This document shows positions 8,549 to 17,108 of a stretch of DNA of 64,000 nt, piece after piece. The notes under the pieces are model-generated. The model saw only the letters and a list, made by a program, of their open reading frames with translations. It had not been told where the DNA came from and searched no databases. Position numbers and translations under genes: made by a program. This DNA is from Planktothrix rubescens CCAP 1459/22 (GTDB lineage Bacteria; Cyanobacteriota; Cyanobacteriia; Cyanobacteriales; Microcoleaceae). Every line of letters starts with the position of its first letter. Within the stretch, counting starts at the first letter, position 1. The stretch covers positions 310,001 through 374,000 of the forward strand of contig LR882958.1 in NCBI GenBank assembly GCA_904830895.1, written 5' to 3'.

Positions 8549-11500
8549 TTAAGACAGAGACAAAGTACGACGTTTAGTAGTCATCCGATAGGCTTCGATA
8601 ATATCGCCCATCGTCCAGTCATTGAAGTTATCCAAAGCAACACCGCACTCGTAGCCAGCATTGACTTCCTTAGCATCCTCTTTCATCCGTTTCAAGGAAT
8701 CGAGGACACCTTCGTGAATCACCTCATTTTTCCGGCGAATTCGGACTTTACAGTTCCGCACCACTTTACCCGACAGCACATAACAACCAGCGATGGTATT
8801 GCGTCCCACGGGGAAAATCGCCCGGACTTCCACTTGACCTAGATGTTCCTCCACCAGTTCCGGTTCTAATAGCCCTTCCATGGCAGCCTGGACGTCATCT
8901 AAGAGGTTGTAAATGATGTTGTAATCTCGGATGTCAACTCCGGCGCGATCGGCAGCTTGACGAGCACCATGGGCTAAGGTGGTGTTAAATCCAAGTAAGA
9001 CCGCATTACTGGCCGCGGCTAAGTCAATATCCGTTTCCGTAATTTCACCCGGGGCCGCTAACAGCAGTTGTAGTTCCACCTCTTTCTGAGGCAGTTTCTT
9101 CAGGGCTCCAACGATCGCTTCTACAGATCCTTGAACATCCCCCTTCAGGATCAAGTTCAGTTCTTTCAACTCACCCTGTTGAGCACGGGCGGAGAATTCA
9201 CTCAGACTGATCCGACCCTTGATTAAGCGGGTTTCCCGTTTCGTTTCTGCCCGTTGGGTGGCCAAAGCCGAGGCTTCTTTTTCACTTTCAAAGACCTCGA
9301 ATTCATCCCCAGCCGCCGGGACATCCCGCAGACCTAAGACTTCAACGGCAAAGGAAGGACTGGCATTATCAACCCGATCGCCTCGGTCATCCACCATCGC
9401 CCGGACTTTACCCAGGACGGAACCCGCCACCACGATATCCCCAACTCGCAGGGTACCATTTTGTACCAACAGCGTCGCCACAGGGCCACGGGACTTGTCA
9501 AGGTGAGCTTCAATAATCGTTCCTTTCGCGGCTCGGTCAGGGTTGGCATAGAGATCTTCCACCTCCGCCACTAACAGAATCATTTCTAGGAGGGTATCAA
9601 GGTTTTCTCCCCTGATGGCACTGACGGGAACCATAATCGTGTCACCGCCCCATTCTTCAGGAACCAGGGCAAATTCCGTTAACTCCTGTTTCACCCGATC
9701 AGGCTGGGCACCTTCCTTATCAATTTTGTTGATAGCAATAATCATCGGGACTCCGGCAGCCTTAGCGTGACTAATGGCTTCAATGGTTTGGGGTTGGACA
9801 CCATCATCGGCGGCCACCACCAGAATTGCCACATCCGTAACTCGTGCGCCCCGGGCTCGCATGGCGGTAAAGGCTTCGTGACCCGGAGTATCGAGGAAGA
9901 CCACTTGCTGGGTTTTGCCCTCATGTTCCATATCGACATGATAGGCTCCGATGTGTTGGGTGATGCCCCCAGCCTCTCCTTGAGCCACTTTGGTTTCGCG
10001 GATCGCATCGAGGAGGGTGGTTTTCCCATGATCGACGTGACCCATGATCGTGACCACCGGAGGACGCCGTTGCAGATGCTCCAGATCCTCTGCGTTCAGC
10101 ATATTGTCGGGCTTGATAGCACCGGATTTGAGTTTTTCGTTTTCAACTTCAACGCCGAGGTCTTGACAGATTAACAGAATTGTGTTGTAGTCGAGGGTTT
10201 CGGTAATATTAACTGCAATCCCTTGGGAAAACAGGCGTTTGATAATTTCCGTTTCCGGCAAGATTAAGGCAGAGGCGAGTTCCTGAACAGTCATTGGCCC
10301 AGGTACGATGACTTTCTCCGGGCGTTCAGCCTTGGGTTTAGCCTCCGTCCGGCGCGTATTGCCTCCTCCAGAACTCGAACCCCGACTGGGTGCGGGTTTT
10401 TTCGGTCTAACCGTTATCGCTGCCACACTTTGTCCGGGGCTGGCTTTGGGTTTGGGGGGACGGGCTAGGGAGACGCTAATCATGGCGTTGTTGGCATTCA
10501 GCAGAGACAACGCATTCATTTCATCGTCGTCGTCCTCATCTAAGGAGGGTTTAGCCCGTCGCTTGGCTTTGAGTTTAGCCGCCTTGGTTTTAGCGGTATC
10601 TACAACTTCTTCTTCTTCCTCCTCCCATGCTGGCCCGCGTTTTCCAGTGCGGGGGGGGTTCGGCCGAGTCAGGGTTACAGCCCGTTTTGGCCGTTTGACT
10701 AAATCATCGGTGGTGGCTAAGGGTTCCTCCTCGGCACCCTCGGTCGATTCTCCATCCTCATCAATCACTTGAGCCGCTGGCTTACGGGACGGAGGAGCCT
10801 GTAAATCAGAAATTGAGCGGGGTCTGGGACTGCCAACTTCTTTACGGGGCGGTCTTCGGCCCTCTGAATCTTTTTCTTTCCCTTCTGGGGTAGTTTGTTG
10901 AGATTTGGGAGTCGGTTTTTCGGGAGAGTCCGGTTTAGACTTTGACTCAACGGGTTTAGGCGTTGGTTTATTTGTCTTCAAAACGGGCTTATTTTTAGAA
11001 ATGGCTGCTGGTTCCGGGTTCACACTGATACTCACGGGAACTGGCTCTGCGGGTCTAATAGGGGGAGCAGAAAGAGGTGCGGCTTCCAATGGGGATGAAT
11101 CAATCTGTTCAGATGTTTCTATTTCCCCGACAGAAACCCCCATGGCCATATCTTCGGTTTCTGAGGCCACTTTCTCGGCTGTTATGGGGGAAGATTCCGT
11201 TTCCGCTTGAGCCGGAGCAGTGGGTTTTGATAATACAGGTCGATTTAACGTGGGTTTCACAGGCGCTTTTGAAGAAACAAGTGATTTAGGTGGGGTAGCA
11301 ACAGAAGCTGATTCAGAGGAACTCGCCTCATCGTAGGGGGGGGAGGACTCGAAGCTCGACCGAATTTTGGGCTTCTGGATCTCTAAAATTTCTTGCCGTT
11401 TTTTGTCGCTGGGTGCGATCGCTGATAATTTCGCATTAGGAGGAGATCCGGGTGCTTTTCCTTCAAGCTGACCCGGGTTCGGATGAGTTGCGACGTATTT

Positions 11501-11647
11501 TTCAATGCGTTCTTTATCTGATTCTGAAATCGTGCTACTGTGGCTTTTAACTGAGATATTTAGCCGTTCACACACCGCTAAGATGTCCTTGTTATCCAAA
11601 TTAAGTTCCCGTGATAGTTCGTAAATTCTGACTTTGGCGTTGTTCAT
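8549..11647 (-). CDS. infB: Translation initiation factor IF-2
   Basis: GTPase that delivers initiator fMet-tRNA to the 30S subunit. At 1032 residues it is long, as in other cyanobacteria, because of a Pro/Ser/Lys-rich, low-complexity linker (about residues 60-450). The N-terminus [20 protein letters not shown] is the IF2_N fold. The G domain has [15 protein letters not shown] near residues 530-545, DTPGHEAF and NKID. Domains II to IV follow to the C-terminus. Last gene of the rimP-nusA-ylxR-infB operon on the minus strand, but separated from ylxR by 427 bp, so it may also have its own promoter. Confidence 0.98.
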   Translation of the reverse strand: MNNAKVRIYELSRELNLDNKDILAVCERLNISVKSHSSTISESDKERIEKYVATHPNPGQLEGKAPGSPPNAKLSAIAPSDKKRQEILEIQKPKIRSSFESSPPYDEASSSESASVATPPKSLVSSKAPVKPTLNRPVLSKPTAPAQAETESSPITAEKVASETEDMAMGVSVGEIETSEQIDSSPLEAAPLSAPPIRPAEPVPVSISVNPEPAAISKNKPVLKTNKPTPKPVESKSKPDSPEKPTPKSQQTTPEGKEKDSEGRRPPRKEVGSPRPRSISDLQAPPSRKPAAQVIDEDGESTEGAEEEPLATTDDLVKRPKRAVTLTRPNPPRTGKRGPAWEEEEEEVVDTAKTKAAKLKAKRRAKPSLDEDDDDEMNALSLLNANNAMISVSLARPPKPKASPGQSVAAITVRPKKPAPSRGSSSGGGNTRRTEAKPKAERPEKVIVPGPMTVQELASALILPETEIIKRLFSQGIAVNITETLDYNTILLICQDLGVEVENEKLKSGAIKPDNMLNAEDLEHLQRRPPVVTIMGHVDHGKTTLLDAIRETKVAQGEAGGITQHIGAYHVDMEHEGKTQQVVFLDTPGHEAFTAMRARGARVTDVAILVVAADDGVQPQTIEAISHAKAAGVPMIIAINKIDKEGAQPDRVKQELTEFALVPEEWGGDTIMVPVSAIRGENLDTLLEMILLVAEVEDLYANPDRAAKGTIIEAHLDKSRGPVATLLVQNGTLRVGDIVVAGSVLGKVRAMVDDRGDRVDNASPSFAVEVLGLRDVPAAGDEFEVFESEKEASALATQRAETKRETRLIKGRISLSEFSARAQQGELKELNLILKGDVQGSVEAIVGALKKLPQKEVELQLLLAAPGEITETDIDLAAASNAVLLGFNTTLAHGARQAADRAGVDIRDYNIIYNLLDDVQAAMEGLLEPELVEEHLGQVEVRAIFPVGRNTIAGCYVLSGKVVRNCKVRIRRKNEVIHEGVLDSLKRMKEDAKEVNAGYECGVALDNFNDWTMGDIIEAYRMTTKRRTLSLS

Positions 11648-12074
11648 CCACTAACCCCTCTTCGTACCTACCCATGGTTTGATGTTTACATAGTTCGATT
11701 TACTCTTACAACAGTAACCCGCACGTTTTAAATAACGATATCATCTGCTCTGGTTATTTAAGTGTCAAGGATGCAGATGTAAGGTCTGCTTTGACAGTTC
11801 TTAATTTTATTTTAATTTTTGGTGAAATCTAATTCCTCAAATCTTTAGTATTGCCTTTATCAAGTTAGCAGATATTAACCGGATGGTGAATAATAATCAA
11901 TTTAGTTACTCAGTCTACTCTATTCTGCTTTAACATAAACCTTCTAGTCCTCTATCTGGAGAGTAGGTTTGCTGATTGAACAGAAAGATATTGTTGAGCA
12001 ACTCAAGATCTTCAGATCCCAGGCAATTTTTCCCACCCTTCCCTACCAAGTAGGACATGGGGATCAATTCCAGG
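11648..12074. other. Gene-free spacer between ylxR and infB
   Basis: 427 bp of AT-rich sequence with no supported gene on either strand. It contains a loose dyad (AAATAAC ... GTTATTT, about 11728-11758) and would serve as the infB leader or promoter region. In many bacteria a short gene sits here; I see none. Confidence 0.6.
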
Positions 12075-12317
12075 TTAATCTAAACGCTGCCATAGGCCTT
12101 GATAAACTTCCTCTGACACCGATATTCGGAGTGCGTGTCCCAGTCGATTTTTTTTCTGAGCCACCTTCAAACAATCTGGGTTAGGGCAAAGATAGGCCGA
12201 ACGACCCATGCCATGATCCAATTGTACCTGATCTGATGAATAGAGCCTGACAAATCGCCAGAAGCTTTCTTTTGCCCCTAATCGGCGACAAGCCACACAA
12301 CGACGTTGATTTTTCAT
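12075..12317 (-). CDS. ylxR: YlxR/RnpM family (DUF448) RNA-binding protein
   Basis: An 80-residue protein with the family signature: an N-terminal RRCVACRRLGAKE followed by the conserved GRSAYLCPNPDCLKVAQKK. YlxR proteins are small, basic RNA-binding proteins normally encoded between nusA and infB, exactly as here. In Bacillus the homologue (RnpM) modulates RNase P; whether that holds in cyanobacteria is not known from this sequence. It begins about 100 bp after the nusA stop. Confidence 0.93.
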   Translation of the reverse strand: MKNQRRCVACRRLGAKESFWRFVRLYSSDQVQLDHGMGRSAYLCPNPDCLKVAQKKNRLGHALRISVSEEVYQGLWQRLD

Positions 12318-12416
12318 GGGCTTGACAGTTATAGCGGGTAATGGGTTTTGGGTAATGGGTAATAGAAAGAGTTTACCTGCCCTGCTCCCCCTACCACCGG
12401 TACTCCCCCTGCTCTC

Positions 12417-13637
12417 CTATTCCTCCTTAAATTCATCATAGTTGCGATCGTTGATCGCATCCTGACGTTCGAGTTCTTCGGCGATTTTTTGATCTTCGGC
12501 TGCTGCATCATATTTAGCCGTATCCTTAATATCAATTTTCCATCCCGTCAACCGAGCAGCGAGACGAACATTTTGCCCCTCCTTGCCAATGGCCAAACTC
12601 AATTGATCTTCAGGAACCAGAATATGGGCGCGACGTTCATCGGGATTGACTAAACGAACTTCATCGACTCTCGCCGGACTCAGGGCATTAGCAATATAGG
12701 TGGCTGGGTCAGGAGACCAGCGAATCACGTCTATTTTCTCGCCCCGCAGTTCGTTCACCACCACTTGAATCCGTGACCCCCTAGCCCCAATACAGGCTCC
12801 CACAGGATCAACATCTCGATCGATGGTATCTACTGCTATTTTAGTCCGGGGGCCGACGTGACGGGAAGGAGGGTTGGCTTCCCTGGCCACGGCCACAATT
12901 CGCACCACTTCATCCTCAATTTCTGGGACTTCATTGGCAAAGAGATACACCACTAACCCGGCATCGGCCCTGGATACTAATAATTGGGGCCCCCGTTGGG
13001 AACCTTGGGAGACTTTTTTCAAATAGACCCGGAAGGTGGCATTGGCGCGGTAGTTATCATTGGGCAGTTGTTCCCGTTTAGAAAGTTCCGCTTCCACACT
13101 GGTGCGACCAAAACCACTGGCTACTTCCAGAATCACCGACTGGCGTTCAAATCGGAGGACTTTGGCTTGCAATACCGTGCCTTCAAGTTCTTTAAACTCC
13201 TCCTGAATCATTTTGCGCTGCTTATCCCGCAGTTTTTGAGCTAAAACCTGTTTAGTTTGGATCGCTGCCATCCGACCAAATTCCCCTTGATCCGGGGTAA
13301 CATCTAGGGTGACGGTATCCCCTAATTGGGCTTCGGGAGCGACTTCTCGCACGTCTTTTAAGGCAATTTGATGATCTTGGTTGCTAACTTGTTCAACAAT
13401 GGTTAAATTTTTGGCTAAGACTCGAAATCCTTCTTCATCGACATCGAGTTCGACATCAAAATTATCAAAATAATCTTCACTAAATTGGGTCTGAATTTCG
13501 ATGGTACGACGATAGCGTTCATACCCTTTTAATAGAGCTTCTCGTAGGGCTTCTTCTACGGCCTGTTTCGGTAAATTCCGCTCTTGAGAAATACCATTAA
13601 TCATATCTTGTAAACCGGGCAAACTCACCATTGACAT
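12417..13637 (-). CDS. nusA: Transcription termination/antitermination factor NusA
   Basis: A 406-residue protein that binds RNA polymerase and nascent RNA. The N-terminal domain (LPGLQDMINGISQERNLPKQ) is followed by an S1 domain (about 130-200) and two KH domains, including VDPVGACIGARGSRIQVV and LSLAIGKEGQNVRLAARLTG. As in other cyanobacteria it ends soon after KH2 with an acidic tail and lacks the C-terminal acidic repeats of E. coli NusA. The start at 13637 gives MSMVSLPG; a second ATG lies two codons later. Operon position rimP-nusA-ylxR-infB is canonical. Confidence 0.97.
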   Translation of the reverse strand: MSMVSLPGLQDMINGISQERNLPKQAVEEALREALLKGYERYRRTIEIQTQFSEDYFDNFDVELDVDEEGFRVLAKNLTIVEQVSNQDHQIALKDVREVAPEAQLGDTVTLDVTPDQGEFGRMAAIQTKQVLAQKLRDKQRKMIQEEFKELEGTVLQAKVLRFERQSVILEVASGFGRTSVEAELSKREQLPNDNYRANATFRVYLKKVSQGSQRGPQLLVSRADAGLVVYLFANEVPEIEDEVVRIVAVAREANPPSRHVGPRTKIAVDTIDRDVDPVGACIGARGSRIQVVVNELRGEKIDVIRWSPDPATYIANALSPARVDEVRLVNPDERRAHILVPEDQLSLAIGKEGQNVRLAARLTGWKIDIKDTAKYDAAAEDQKIAEELERQDAINDRNYDEFKEE

Positions 13638-13762
13638 AGTTTTTATCCTCTAAACTTTATTTTTTGTTGATCACACAGATGAATTTTTCACAGAAAATTG
13701 GGGAAGTACACCGCCCGAAAGGTTAAATCACGATCGGTTAAAATCTTTAAGGGTTAAAATCT

Positions 13763-14230
13763 TTACTCCTCGACACTTTCATCGAATAACACTTCCGTAA
13801 TTAATTCCCGGGGAATGGCTAGTTGTCGTCCTTTTTGGCTTAAATAAACCGCATTTTCATCCCGACTCACCAGTTTTCCCCGTTGTTGAGAATGACCTTT
13901 GTAGGGTTCTGATGTTTTAACAATAATGGAAAATCCTTTAAATGAAACGAATTCTCGATCACTGGTTAAAGATTCCGAAATTCCGGGGCTGGAAATCTCC
14001 AACACATAGGCATCGGGAATAATATTGCTGGTCTCTAATTCCTCATCCAAGGCTCGACTCATCCGTTCACAATCTTCCAATCCGGTATCCTGACTGGGGT
14101 TGCGGATATCTACACGCAGCACAGGCGGTTTCTGATTGGTGTAAAAGGTTGCCCCGACCACTTCCAGTCCCAATGTTTGGGCGATGGGGGTGGCGATGTC
14201 GAGAATTTGGGGGATCAGAGGATGAGCCAT
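13763..14230 (-). CDS. rimP: Ribosome maturation factor RimP
   Basis: A 155-residue protein required for assembly of the 30S subunit. It has the typical N-terminal alpha/beta domain ([23 protein letters not shown]) and the signature [18 protein letters not shown] before the C-terminal Sm-like barrel. First gene of the rimP-nusA-ylxR-infB cluster, 125 bp upstream of nusA. Length and order match the family. Confidence 0.96.
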   Translation of the reverse strand: MAHPLIPQILDIATPIAQTLGLEVVGATFYTNQKPPVLRVDIRNPSQDTGLEDCERMSRALDEELETSNIIPDAYVLEISSPGISESLTSDREFVSFKGFSIIVKTSEPYKGHSQQRGKLVSRDENAVYLSQKGRQLAIPRELITEVLFDESVEE

Positions 14231-14443
14231 AGTTGACGTGAATGCTAGAGTCTACAGGGGTTATGAGGTTAACTGCCATTAAAAAAGTGGGGTCAATCCC
14301 ACTCCAGATCGTGAAACAGTGTCTCCTCACCAAGCCAAAGACGAACCCTGTGGTTCGCCTCTTGTTCTAGTTTAGCTTAGAGCGAAAGCAATTGCTAGAT
14401 ATCGGGTTTCGAGTTTTGCTCTCGGGTCTGGGATCAGTTCTAT

Positions 14444-15877
14444 TTATTCGGTTCCTTTGATGTGTCTTTGTTCCTTTAATTGAGCAAGAACTTGTTCAAA
14501 GTTAGATTCATCCACTTGCTGAATATAGTTGATTTTGAATTCTTCTAAGAAGTCAATTAACAGGGTTTTAATTTCCTCTAATCCCTGTTCTTTTTGCAGT
14601 TCTTCTCCTAAAAGTTTATTAAAATTTTTAACCAGTTGATTAGATAATTTTGTTCCCACGGGATCATTCATGGCTTTGGCCACGGTTTGATAGGCTTCCT
14701 GGGGCCCCTCCGTGGCTAATTTAGAAAGTTCGGTAATAATTCTTTCTTGAATCTGTTGGGGAATTTGTTGTAACCCTGGAATGGTTTTAAATTGTTGAAT
14801 CACAGGAGATTGTTCGATTACCTGCTCTATATTGTAGCGCAATAATGCTTCAATGTCAAGTTCTAATTTAGGAATAACTTTATAAACAACAACCTGAATT
14901 AAATGATTGCCGATCGCTTCTATTTCATTAACATTATTAATGTCTAAATAGGGTTTATCTTGATTCAAAAATAGTTGTTTAAAAATATCACCTCTCCTAA
15001 TTTCTCCTTGAATCTGTTGAATCACTTCAATCACCACGAACTCGGTTAATTCCCTGGCAATGGCGGCAACAAATCCCCTGGTTATTTGGATTTTAATGGG
15101 TTCTAAACTAATAAAATGTACCTGATTTAAACGAATCGTTACCGGAATAATTCGTAACAATCGAAAAATCGGTAAAAACAAAAACACATCATACCACCGC
15201 CATAACATCGCATCAAACCAAGTTACCTTAGAATAACGACGACTAATTAAATAGGTTCTCGCTAAAAATTCTAAAATAAAAATGATAGTAAAGGGTAAAT
15301 CAACTTTCCAAAACGTGCGGGTAAATTTTCCGTTTTCCGAGATACTGCGATAATAGTTTGTCGCCACTAACGGTCTAATATTTCTCTCAAACCATTTCAT
15401 TTGTTGGTCATAACTGTTTTGTTTAAGATAAGATGAAGACCAAAATATATTAAAAGATTCTTTTGCAGAATTATTGGGATTTTTGATATGATCTCGCATC
15501 CGATTTTTAATTCGTTCTAAAGTCCCACTTCTCTCGGCAATAGCAAAGGGATTTTCATTGATAATTTCCTCACTTTGATTTCTTAACTTTCCTAATATTT
15601 CATCGGTTTCAGGCGAATATAAGCTGGTTTCAGCTATCGTAACTTTTAACTGTTCAATGGTCTCTAAATATTTTTCTGTGATTTGATGGGGTTCAATGCC
15701 TTTGATCGGATCATAAACTTGAGTCACAACTGGAATATAGTTAAAATAGTAATCTCGCAAATCCGTATAACTCATGTCGAATAAAACCAACCCGTAGTTC
15801 AGCGTCGCAACCATGGCCATCAACTGTTCAAACCAGGGAATATTTTGATTTTTTTTAACAGAAACAGTATTTTTCAC
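14444..15877 (-). CDS. Membrane protein with voltage-sensor-like helices and long helical C-terminus
   Basis: A 477-residue protein that I do not recognise with certainty. A first hydrophobic helix lies near residues 14-34. After a soluble, acidic loop, residues about 190-245 give FTIIFILEFLARTYLISRR, then WRWYDVFLFLPIF and FRLLRIIPVTIRL. The acidic residue in a helix, the Asp in the next helix and the Arg-spaced final helix recall S2-S3-S4 of voltage sensors. No pore filter (such as TxGYG) is present. The remaining 220 residues are soluble and helical. It could be a sensor or scaffold rather than a channel. Conserved cyanobacterial protein by impression only. Confidence 0.6.
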   Translation of the reverse strand: MKNTVSVKKNQNIPWFEQLMAMVATLNYGLVLFDMSYTDLRDYYFNYIPVVTQVYDPIKGIEPHQITEKYLETIEQLKVTIAETSLYSPETDEILGKLRNQSEEIINENPFAIAERSGTLERIKNRMRDHIKNPNNSAKESFNIFWSSSYLKQNSYDQQMKWFERNIRPLVATNYYRSISENGKFTRTFWKVDLPFTIIFILEFLARTYLISRRYSKVTWFDAMLWRWYDVFLFLPIFRLLRIIPVTIRLNQVHFISLEPIKIQITRGFVAAIARELTEFVVIEVIQQIQGEIRRGDIFKQLFLNQDKPYLDINNVNEIEAIGNHLIQVVVYKVIPKLELDIEALLRYNIEQVIEQSPVIQQFKTIPGLQQIPQQIQERIITELSKLATEGPQEAYQTVAKAMNDPVGTKLSNQLVKNFNKLLGEELQKEQGLEEIKTLLIDFLEEFKINYIQQVDESNFEQVLAQLKEQRHIKGTE

Positions 15878-15924
15878 AATTAGATATTAAAAAATAAAAC
15901 AACAAAAAATATTAATAAATCCCC

Positions 15925-15972
15925 CGTTGTTGGGCTTTAGCCCAAGAATAAGAGGGCTAAAGCCCAACAACG
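15925..15972. repeat. Perfect 19-bp inverted repeat (GGGCTAAAGCCC family)
   Basis: CGTTGTTGGGCTTTAGCCC (15925-15943) and its exact complement (15954-15972) with a 10-nt spacer. It lies upstream of both flanking divergent genes, so it is not a normal terminator. The GGGCTAAAGCCC core is a common dispersed cyanobacterial palindrome (from general knowledge). Confidence 0.85.
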
Positions 15973-16073
15973 AATTTTTTTAATCATGTCCACATACTTA
16001 CATTTGTAGGTATTATGAAGTAGAAAAATTTACCCTAACCTTTCACATTCAATACAGTTCACCGATTTAATCT

Positions 16074-17108
16074 ATGTCCCATACTTTAGCAACTCCCCAA
16101 ATTAGTGTCATCATTCCAGCATACAACTGCGATCGCTATATTGGGCAAGCCGTCGAAAGTATTCTTAATCAAACCTATCCTGCTGACGAAATTATTATTA
16201 TTGATGACGGTTCCCAAGACAATACCCGTCAAGTTTTACAACCCTATTCTAACTATATTCACTATGTTTATCAAGAAAATCAAGGGGTTTCTGTCGCCCG
16301 AAATCATGGGTTAAAATTGGCGCGGGGGGAGTTTATTGTGTTTCTGGATGCAGATGATATCTTTCTTCCCAATAAATTAGCAACCCAACTCGCAGTTTTT
16401 CAAGCAAAACCGCAATTAGGACTGGTTCAAAGTGGATGGCGTCGAGTTAACCAACAAGGAGAAACCCTCATGGATGCGACGCCCTGGGATTATGTTCCAG
16501 AGTTGAATTTAGAAACTTGGTTGCGTTGGAAACCCTTGGGGACGATGGGAACTTTGATGTTTCGTCGAGAATGGTTATTAAAAATAGACGGGTTTGAACC
16601 CGGGTTAGCCCACGCGGAAGATGTCGATTTAATCTTAAGAATGGTATTATTAGGGTGTGAATCTGCATGGTTACAACAATCAACAGTTTGTTACCGTCAA
16701 CATGACCGGAATACGATGCGGGATGGAGTTTCTCAAGCGAAATCAATTAATTATGTTTTGGATAAATTTTTTAATCTTTCTAATATTCCCCTAGAAATTC
16801 GGTTAATTGAAAATTGGGTACGTTACAGTACCTTAGTTTGGAGTTCCTGGTATTTATATTATACCGGATTTCCGATGGAAATGGCAGAATATTTACAAAA
16901 ATCTTGGCAATATACGCCATTTTTAGCGGTAGAAACCCTAATCAATTGGACGGAAAGTTTTGTGCATTATTCTAATAGTTTAGGACAGACTTTGGAGGTG
17001 AATCAACTTTGTAATTTACCCGAATGGCAAAATTTAACCCTTTGGGTTTTAGAACAAACTATAGAAAAACGTTCTCAATCTTTAGAAGGGGGAATTAAGT
17101 TACTGTAA
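16074..17108 (+). CDS. GT2 family glycosyltransferase
   Basis: A 344-residue inverting GT-A glycosyltransferase. Motifs in order: ISVIIPAYNCDRYIGQAVES (residues 9-28), IIDDGSQDNTR, NQGVSVARNHG and the metal-binding FLDADDIFLPNK. Towards the end of the domain come DVDLILRM (probable catalytic acid) and a CYRQHDRNT motif. It is clearly paralogous to the partial GT2 at 1-1069. Its 3' end overlaps the convergent TPR-GT61 gene by 14 bp. Likely part of the same exopolysaccharide or glycoprotein pathway as the TPR-GT61 enzymes; substrate unknown. Confidence 0.9.
   Translation: MSHTLATPQISVIIPAYNCDRYIGQAVESILNQTYPADEIIIIDDGSQDNTRQVLQPYSNYIHYVYQENQGVSVARNHGLKLARGEFIVFLDADDIFLPNKLATQLAVFQAKPQLGLVQSGWRRVNQQGETLMDATPWDYVPELNLETWLRWKPLGTMGTLMFRREWLLKIDGFEPGLAHAEDVDLILRMVLLGCESAWLQQSTVCYRQHDRNTMRDGVSQAKSINYVLDKFFNLSNIPLEIRLIENWVRYSTLVWSSWYLYYTGFPMEMAEYLQKSWQYTPFLAVETLINWTESFVHYSNSLGQTLEVNQLCNLPEWQNLTLWVLEQTIEKRSQSLEGGIKLL

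Noticed and set aside
8142-8842. Plus-strand open frames over tspO and the infB 3' end
   Set aside because: They are other-frame shadows of real genes; composition and lack of family motifs give no support.
9219-11289. Several plus-strand frames within infB
   Set aside because: Antisense frames created by the GC-richer, low-complexity IF-2 sequence; the IF-2 frame is unambiguous.
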